From positions 1 through 11,943 of the forward strand of contig JBBIMA010000095.1 in assembly GCA_037444625.1 (NCBI GenBank): 11,943 nucleotides of DNA, given 5' to 3'. The translations under genes and the position numbers were made by a program. Under the pieces are notes generated by a model. The model was not told the origin of the DNA. It searched no databases and saw only the letters and a program-made list of their open reading frames with translations. The DNA comes from DTHT01 sp037444625 (GTDB lineage Bacteria > Acidobacteriota > Terriglobia > Bryobacterales > Bryobacteraceae). Shown here piece after piece: positions 7,064 to 11,943 of this stretch (positions within the stretch are counted from its first letter, which is position 1; each line of letters opens with the position of its first letter).

Positions 7064-10000
7064 CTACCAGTTGATCCGCACGGCCCACTGGATGATGCGC
7101 GAGGTCACGCCGCCGCCGCGCACCGTATCCACCGTGCTGGTAAGCTTGCCGAAGCTGGAGCTGTCAATGCCTGTCTGAAGCCCGGCGAAGTTCGGGTTGT
7201 TGAAGGCGTTGAACAGCTCCAGACGGATCTCGAAATTGAACTGCTCGCTGATGGAGGGGATGGAGGTCTTCTTCGCGAGGCCGAGGTCCTGGTTGAAGAA
7301 CCGAGGACCGTTCAAGCCGAAGAAGGGCAGGTTGCCCTCTTGGTTGACCCCCGGATGGTCGAAGCAGGGCGTGGTCTGACCGGGCTGGCAAAACACCGCC
7401 CGGGCCGTCGCGCCGCTGACGGTGACCAGTCCCGAGTTGGGATCCAGCCAGAAGACGCCGTTGGGGGTGCGAAAGACGCCGATGTGCTTTTTCAGATCGC
7501 CGGCCGTCATGTTGCGGAGCACGGCGGTGGGGGCCACCCGGGAGCCGGTGGTGAGCCGGCCCGAGGTGATGTTGAAGGGAGCGCCGCTCGACCAGCGCGT
7601 CAGGCCGTTGATGTTCCAGCCGCCGATCAGCTTGTCCAGGGCGACCGGCATCGAGCCGCCCCAGCGCCTGCCCCTGCCGATGGGCAGCGGGTAAAGGTAG
7701 TTGGCGCCGAAGTAGTGGGTGACGTCGAAGGCCGCCCGGTTCTTGTCGAGCCTCCGGTTGAGCAGGGAGCGATAATTCTGGCCTTCGTTCTGGCTGGTCA
7801 GGAAGGTGGTGTCGGTGAGGACCTTGCCGAAGGTGTAATTGGTCTGGATGAACAGGCCGGAGGCGAAGCGGCGATTCACCTCGAGCTCGAAGCCGTGGTA
7901 ATAAGACCAGCTCGAGTTATCCACCTGGAGAGCCTGGTTGGCGAAGGGGTTGGCGACGAAGAAATTCAAGGGGAAGTTCGCTTCGCGATTAGCGCGATAA
8001 GTGGCGGAGCGCCGGATGGTGTCGAACAGGCCTCCGATCTGGTTCTGGTTGAGCTGGGTGATGAAGGTGCTGTTGGAGAAACCGGAGGCGGCTGAGAGGC
8101 CGGCGAAGAGCTTCTGGAAGATGGGCAGGGGGACTTGCCCGGGAAGACCCTGATTGGCGAAGCTGGTGCGGCCGATGGAGAGGTTCTTTTGGGCGTTGAG
8201 AAATTCCTGGAGCAGGCCGTTGTTGACGAAATCGAGCTCATTGATGCTCCAGGAGCGGAACTGCTTGACGGCGTGGTTGCCGACGTAGCGGCCTTCGATG
8301 GTGAGGCGGTTCCAGAGCTCGCGCTGGATCGAGAAGTGCCACTCCAGCACGTAGGGCGTCCTCAGGTTGGAGTCGAAGTTCCAGAGATTGGCCCCGGTGT
8401 TGGCGTTGAAGTTGGCTCGCTGGGACACCGGAAAGGAGGCCGTCGGGGCGGGCGGAGTGGGGTTGGAGGAGGTGCTGAAGACGCCCGTGGGAACGTTGTT
8501 GGCCACCACGCTGAACAGGCCGGTGTTGCCCGTGGCGGAGAGCTGGAACAAGGTGAAGCCGTCCTGGGTGTAGTGGGAGGAAAAGCCGCCCCGGAAGGAG
8601 GTCTTGCCGTTGCGCCAGGGATCCCAGGCGAAGCCGGCGAAGGGAGCGAAGTTGTTCAGATCGCGCTGGTAGATGGGCTTGCCGTTGCGCCCGCCGGCGA
8701 AATTGAGCAGGGTGTCGGTAGCGGCGGGGGTGGGCCGCGGGTTGAAGAGATTGCCCACGCCGGCCGGACCCCACAGGCCGGCCAGGCCGTCCTGGGGAAG
8801 CAGAACCAGGCCGTTGCGCAAATCGAAGACGCCCTGGTACTCGTAGCGGGCGCCGAACTGAAGGTTCAGGCCGGAGCGAACCTTGTAAGTGTCCTGGAAA
8901 TACCAGGCGAGGTTGTGTTGGATGGGGTCGATTCTGCGCGGCACGCCCTTGACGAAACCGGAGGTGGGCGAAGTATGGTTGAAGCCCTGCTGGATGGAGC
9001 TCAGCAGGCCGGTGACGATGTTGAAGACGGCGGACGCCCGGCCCAGATCGCCGGCACTGATGCCGCCGGGGAACTTATCGGCCGTGATGCCGTTGGGGTT
9101 GGCCGAGTTGGTGCCCAGGAAAACGCGGGGCACGACCGTGTTGTAGAAGTAAGAGTTGGCTACGATCTGGCGGTATTCCCCGCCGAAGCGCAGCGAGTGG
9201 CTGCCGCGGATCCAGGCGAAATTGTCCGAGAGCTGGCGCACCGGCGTGTTGCGACCCTGGGGCAGGTTGGCCTGGGTGATGGTGGGATCGGTGACGGTGC
9301 CCACCGTCAGTTGATAGCCGCCGGTTTGGGAGTAATCTTCAAACAGATTGAAGCCCACCGGAGCGCGCTGGAAGCCGAAACGAGCCTCGTTGGTCTTGTT
9401 GGAGCCGAAGGCCGAGTGGAAGGCCCAGGTAACCACTTGGCGCCGGGAGGCCTGGTTGCCTCCCTTGGACTTGGGGAAGTTGGGCTCGATGCCGTTGAGC
9501 AAGTCAGGCGTGCTGTCGAAGTCCGACTGGTTGAAGACGAATTCGATCTGGTGGTTGGCGGTCAACTGGTGGTCGGCGCGCAGGGTGTAGCGGTCCACCT
9601 TGCTCTTGCCGGGCAGGTTGAAGGTGAAGCACCGGATGTTGTACACGTCGCTGGCGCAACCGACGTCCGAGAGGCCCTCGGCCGGGACCAGGGCGTTATA
9701 GAAGTCCATCACGGCGCTGTTGACGGCCGGCGCACGGCCGGTGGTACCCAAGGTTCCCAGGGCCAGCAGATTGACCTGCCGGGCCCCGCCGCCGCTGGTG
9801 GGCACATAACTGAACAGGCCGCGGCGCGCCTCGGGAGTGAGGACGGTGCGGGTGCGGCTGCGCGAGAGCGGCTCGCGGAAAGCCTCGTAGGTGCCGAACA
9901 GGAAGGTGCGGTTGCGCCCGTCGTAGATCTTGGGAAGGTAGACGGGTCCGCCCGCGCTGGCCCCGATCCGGTTCTGCAACTGGAAGGGACGGGGCGTGCC

Positions 10001-10840
10001 GGTGGCGTTGTTGAACCAGGTGTTGGCGTTCAAGACGTGATTGCGCTGGAACCAGAACAGCGAGCCGTGGAACTCGTTGGAGCCGCGTTGGGTGCGGATG
10101 GTGACCTGGGCGGCGCCGAAGCCCGAGTCCACGCCGATGCCGCCGATGGAGACGTTGAATTCGCCCACCGTGTCCACCGTGGGCGCGCTGATGGCGAAGA
10201 AGGAGCTGGTCTTGACGAAGTTGTCGGCGACGTTGATGCCGTCCTGGGTGATGTTGGTGGAGTTGCCCCGGAGGCCGTGGACGAAGGCGTCGGCGATGCC
10301 GGAGGTGGTGGGAGTGGCGATACCGGGCATGGTGCGCACCAGATCGAGCGGGTTGCGCGTGGGCAAGGGAAGGCTGATGATCTGCGCGCGATCAATGCTG
10401 TTCTTCAGTTCGACGGTCTCGGTCTGCACCACCGCTTGCTCGGCCAGCACCACGACCTCGGTGCCGGTCTTGGCCAGCTCCATGCGGGCCACCACCCGGG
10501 CGGTTTGGGCCAGCAGGACCTGCACCTTCTCAATGACCACCTTGGTGAAGCCCTTGGCCTCCACGGTCACCCGGTAAAAGCTGTTGGGCAGGTTGGTGAG
10601 GGTGAAAGTGCCGGCGGCGTCCGTGGTGAGCTTGTACTCCCTGCCGGTGCCCAGGTCGGTCACCGTGACGGAAGCGCCGGGAATGACGGCCTCGGTGGGA
10701 TCCACCACCAACCCCGTCAGGGTGCCGGTGAGCACCTGTGCCGGGGCGGCCGAGACCATGACAACCACTAAGATCGCCGCGGCGAGCACACTCCCCCCGA
10801 GGGCCCGCCGGCCGGCGGTTGCCGGACCGGATTCTCGCAT
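7064..10840 (-). CDS. Oar-like TonB-dependent outer-membrane receptor B, 1258 aa
   Basis: Paralogue of receptor A with the same order of domains. The start at 10840 is chosen because GGGAGG lies five bases ahead; longer frames from 10858 or 10891 would place that site inside the coding region. Signal peptide at about 1-35 (long N-region, hydrophobic VLAAAILVVVMV, then SAAPAQ). CPD-like domain at about 38-120 (GTLTGLVVDPTEAVIPGASV, then DAAGTFTLTNLPNSFYRVTV). Plug at about 127-258 (LPLPTRNPLDLVRTMPGI, then GLRGNSTNITQDGINV and QRGSNEFHGS). The barrel then continues to the end, with NANTWFNN, AWYFQDTY, DLNNFAPFAGFAWDP and LRTPYVLEW, and closes in RINW, an aromatic end. Unlike A it has two cysteine pairs, Cys395/Cys404 and Cys1151/Cys1159, in stretches likely to be surface loops. 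It has its own TTGACA-type promoter candidate and faces away from receptor C. The ligand is unknown. Confidence 0.93.
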   Translation of the reverse strand: MRESGPATAGRRALGGSVLAAAILVVVMVSAAPAQVLTGTLTGLVVDPTEAVIPGASVTVTDLGTGREYKLTTDAAGTFTLTNLPNSFYRVTVEAKGFTKVVIEKVQVLLAQTARVVARMELAKTGTEVVVLAEQAVVQTETVELKNSIDRAQIISLPLPTRNPLDLVRTMPGIATPTTSGIADAFVHGLRGNSTNITQDGINVADNFVKTSSFFAISAPTVDTVGEFNVSIGGIGVDSGFGAAQVTIRTQRGSNEFHGSLFWFQRNHVLNANTWFNNATGTPRPFQLQNRIGASAGGPVYLPKIYDGRNRTFLFGTYEAFREPLSRSRTRTVLTPEARRGLFSYVPTSGGGARQVNLLALGTLGTTGRAPAVNSAVMDFYNALVPAEGLSDVGCASDVYNIRCFTFNLPGKSKVDRYTLRADHQLTANHQIEFVFNQSDFDSTPDLLNGIEPNFPKSKGGNQASRRQVVTWAFHSAFGSNKTNEARFGFQRAPVGFNLFEDYSQTGGYQLTVGTVTDPTITQANLPQGRNTPVRQLSDNFAWIRGSHSLRFGGEYRQIVANSYFYNTVVPRVFLGTNSANPNGITADKFPGGISAGDLGRASAVFNIVTGLLSSIQQGFNHTSPTSGFVKGVPRRIDPIQHNLAWYFQDTYKVRSGLNLQFGARYEYQGVFDLRNGLVLLPQDGLAGLWGPAGVGNLFNPRPTPAATDTLLNFAGGRNGKPIYQRDLNNFAPFAGFAWDPWRNGKTSFRGGFSSHYTQDGFTLFQLSATGNTGLFSVVANNVPTGVFSTSSNPTPPAPTASFPVSQRANFNANTGANLWNFDSNLRTPYVLEWHFSIQRELWNRLTIEGRYVGNHAVKQFRSWSINELDFVNNGLLQEFLNAQKNLSIGRTSFANQGLPGQVPLPIFQKLFAGLSAASGFSNSTFITQLNQNQIGGLFDTIRRSATYRANREANFPLNFFVANPFANQALQVDNSSWSYYHGFELEVNRRFASGLFIQTNYTFGKVLTDTTFLTSQNEGQNYRSLLNRRLDKNRAAFDVTHYFGANYLYPLPIGRGRRWGGSMPVALDKLIGGWNINGLTRWSSGAPFNITSGRLTTGSRVAPTAVLRNMTAGDLKKHIGVFRTPNGVFWLDPNSGLVTVSGATARAVFCQPGQTTPCFDHPGVNQEGNLPFFGLNGPRFFNQDLGLAKKTSIPSISEQFNFEIRLELFNAFNNPNFAGLQTGIDSSSFGKLTSTVDTVRGGGVTSRIIQWAVRINW

Positions 10841-10845
10841 CGGAT

Positions 10846-10851
10846 CCTCCC
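10846..10851 (-). promoter_or_regulatory. Shine-Dalgarno site GGGAGG of receptor B
   Basis: GGGAGG five bases before the ATG at 10840. It decides the start of receptor B against the longer in-frame alternatives at 10858 and 10891. Confidence 0.7.
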
Positions 10852-10932
10852 TTTTCATGCAGCCGGAGCTGCCTCGCTGAACCGACCCCAACCCCCCGGA
10901 AGCTACGGCATTCGCAGGAAGGGGGCTGATTT

Positions 10933-10962
10933 GTCATACTACAAGGCCGCGGCTGGTGTCAA
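10933..10962 (-). promoter_or_regulatory. Sigma-70-like promoter for receptor B
   Basis: On the minus strand there is a perfect -35 hexamer TTGACA (10962-10957). Two -10 choices follow: TATGAC at 10938-10933 with an 18-base spacer, or TAGTAT at 10941-10936 with a 15-base spacer; each matches four of six consensus bases. The predicted leader is about 85 bases. In such GC-rich DNA an exact TTGACA followed by an AT-rich patch stands out, but no start site is proven. Confidence 0.5.
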
Positions 10963-11026
10963 GGCCGGCCCGGGGAGGGGGTCACGGCCAAGCCGCCGGG
11001 AGCCGAAGCGAGGCGGGCATCCCCCC

Positions 11027-11056
11027 TTGACAAGGCGGGCGTGGGCGCGCTAGGTT
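11027..11056 (+). promoter_or_regulatory. Sigma-70-like promoter for receptor C
   Basis: Perfect -35 hexamer TTGACA at 11027-11032, an 18-base spacer, then TAGGTT at 11051-11056 (three of six consensus bases, including the first two and the last). Transcription would begin near 11063 and place the inverted repeat at 11081-11099 in the leader RNA. The -10 is weak, so the call rests mainly on the -35 and its position. Confidence 0.45.
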
Positions 11057-11080
11057 CAAGGCCGGGCCGATCACCGACGG

Positions 11081-11099
11081 CGTTCTGCTGTGCAGAACG
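11081..11099. repeat. Perfect 8+3+8 inverted repeat in the receptor C leader
   Basis: CGTTCTGC, a TGT spacer, then GCAGAACG. The symmetry is exact over 16 bases. It could act as DNA (operator for a dimeric regulator, about 30 bases downstream of the predicted -10) or as RNA (an 8-base-pair hairpin with a three-base loop, about 32 bases ahead of the ribosome site). No U-tract follows, so it is not a terminator. Confidence 0.6.
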
Positions 11100-11131
11100 G
11101 CATCGAGAACGGCGCCGAATTGGTGGAAGAC

Positions 11132-11139
11132 GAAGGGGG
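11132..11139 (+). promoter_or_regulatory. Shine-Dalgarno site of receptor C
   Basis: GAAGGGGG four bases before the GTG at 11144. It supports the GTG start over other in-frame GTG codons at 11123 and 11090, neither of which would place the signal peptide right at the N-terminus. Confidence 0.55.
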
Positions 11140-11143
11140 TATC

Positions 11144-11943
11144 GTGAAAGCAAGAATCGCGTTCCTGTTACTGCTGGGTTGCGCGCTGCTGCTGGCTCAA
11201 GGCGAGCGCGGAACCCTGAACGGCACCGTGACCGACCCCACCGGGGCGGTCGTCCCGGGCGCCACGGTCAAGGCGCTCAACGTGGCCACCGGCGTGGAGA
11301 CCACAGTGCAAACCACGACGGCAGGCGTCTACCGCATCCCGTACCTGCCGCCCGGCACTTACAAGCTCAACGTCACGGCGGCCGGCTTCAAGACCGCCGT
11401 CCGCGACAACGTGATCCTGAGCGTGGCCCAAACCCTGACGGTGGACTTCACGCTCGAGGTGGGCGCGGTCACCGATCAGATCACGGTCTCGGCCGAGCCG
11501 CCCTTGCTGGAGACGGGCACCGCGGAAATCGGGTACTACGTAAGCAAGAACGAGTTCGACACCTGGCCGATCACGGTGGGCGACGGTCGCCGCCAGATCC
11601 AGCAGTTCATCTTCACCGCACTGCCGGGCACGGTGGGCGGCACCTGGGAGGGCTCGATCAGCGGCGGCCAGTTGTTCTCGCACGAAATCCTGATTGACGG
11701 CGTCTCGCTGGGTCGCATGGACATCACGGGCGGCTCGAACAACGAGTTTTCGCCCAGCGCCGAGGCGGTCAGCGAGTTCAAACTTCAGACCGGCATGGTC
11801 AGCGCACAGTACACCGGCGGGCAAACCGCCGTGGCCAACTTCGCGACCAAGAGCGGGACCAACGAGCTGCACGGCAGCGGCTATTACTACGTGCAGAACG
11901 ACGCCCTGCGCGCCAACAGTTGGTCCAACAACGCCGCGGGCAT
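11144..11943 (+). CDS. Oar-like TonB-dependent receptor C, N-terminal 266 codons (cut by the window edge)
   Basis: Starts with GTG and is open to the right edge. The translation begins MKARIAFLLLLGCALLLAQ, a clear signal peptide. A CPD-like domain follows at about 22-105: GTLNGTVTDPTGAVVPGATV, then TAGVYRIPYLPPGTYKLNV and AAGFKT. Next come TDQITVSAEPPLLET, a TonB-box and plug-entry-like stretch, and a plug domain with FIFTALPGTV, ILIDGVSLGRMDI, SEFKLQTGMVSAQYTGG and ATKSGTNELHGSGYYY. The last visible residues LRANSWSNNAAG match the first barrel phrase of A and B (ANTWFNN). The plug differs clearly from A and B (for example NEFDTWPITVGDGRRQIQQF in place of LPLPTRNPLDLV), so it belongs to another subfamily and is not a recent copy. 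It is transcribed away from receptor B. The barrel and the C-terminus are not in the window. Confidence 0.9.
   Translation, partial: MKARIAFLLLLGCALLLAQGERGTLNGTVTDPTGAVVPGATVKALNVATGVETTVQTTTAGVYRIPYLPPGTYKLNVTAAGFKTAVRDNVILSVAQTLTVDFTLEVGAVTDQITVSAEPPLLETGTAEIGYYVSKNEFDTWPITVGDGRRQIQQFIFTALPGTVGGTWEGSISGGQLFSHEILIDGVSLGRMDITGGSNNEFSPSAEAVSEFKLQTGMVSAQYTGGQTAVANFATKSGTNELHGSGYYYVQNDALRANSWSNNAAG

Larger units (their letters stand above)
10841..11143. other. Divergent intergenic region between receptors B and C
   Basis: 303 bases with no convincing gene. It holds outward-facing promoter candidates on both strands, both ribosome sites, a perfect inverted repeat in the receptor C leader, and a small hairpin GCAGC-CGGA-GCTGC at 10859-10872 close to the receptor B ribosome site. 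Short open frames here look like chance. The arrangement suggests shared control of B and C, which is inference. Confidence 0.7.

Noticed and set aside
8135..10771. Plus-strand open frame of 878 codons opposite receptor B
   Set aside because: The same compositional shadow: fully antisense to receptor B, no recognisable domain, amino-acid make-up typical of a reversed GC-rich gene.
11041..11697. Plus-strand ATG frame of 218 codons overlapping receptor C
   Set aside because: Different frame from receptor C; its Arg/Gly/His-rich translation is typical of a frame-shifted GC-rich gene.
11168..11872. Minus-strand open frame of 234 codons over receptor C
   Set aside because: Opposite the signal peptide, CPD-like and plug domains of receptor C, which are clear on the plus strand. 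The translation shows no family features.

Overview
The window is GC-rich chromosomal DNA. It most resembles an Acidobacteriota genome of the Bryobacterales/Solibacter type. The main reason is three large Oar-like outer-membrane receptors, each with an N-terminal carboxypeptidase-regulatory (CPD-like) domain and barrel phrases such as DLNNFAP, NANTWFNN and LRTPYV. Receptors of this kind are greatly expanded in that phylum. The taxonomic call is inference; no rRNA or marker gene is present.

Layout. From the left, a group on the minus strand reads right to left: a possible 28-residue single-span membrane peptide (3223-3137), a secreted N-acyl-D-amino-acid deacylase-type amidohydrolase (3078-1477), a small exported CPD-like domain protein (1397-786) and a small exported protein of unknown function (737-123). 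Gaps are 48 to 79 bases, so these could form one operon. Upstream on the same strand lie two complete receptors: A (6943-3359, 1194 aa) and B (10840-7064, 1258 aa). A 303-base divergent intergenic region (10841-11143) follows, and then a third receptor, C, starts on the plus strand with GTG at 11144 and runs off the right edge.

Regulatory picture. The divergent region holds a perfect TTGACA hexamer facing each way. In the leader of receptor C there is a perfect 8+3+8 inverted repeat (11081-11099). GC-only or GC-rich hairpins without U-tracts lie downstream of receptors B and A.

How the genes may work together. Every recognisable protein carries an export signal. A and B end in a barrel-type aromatic residue. 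One plausible reading is an envelope module in which receptors take up or bind N-acylated peptides or D-amino-acid-containing material, and an exported deacylase trims them. The substrate of each receptor cannot be read from sequence. No mobile element, CRISPR array, tRNA or rRNA was seen. The very long plus-strand open frames opposite the receptors are compositional shadows.
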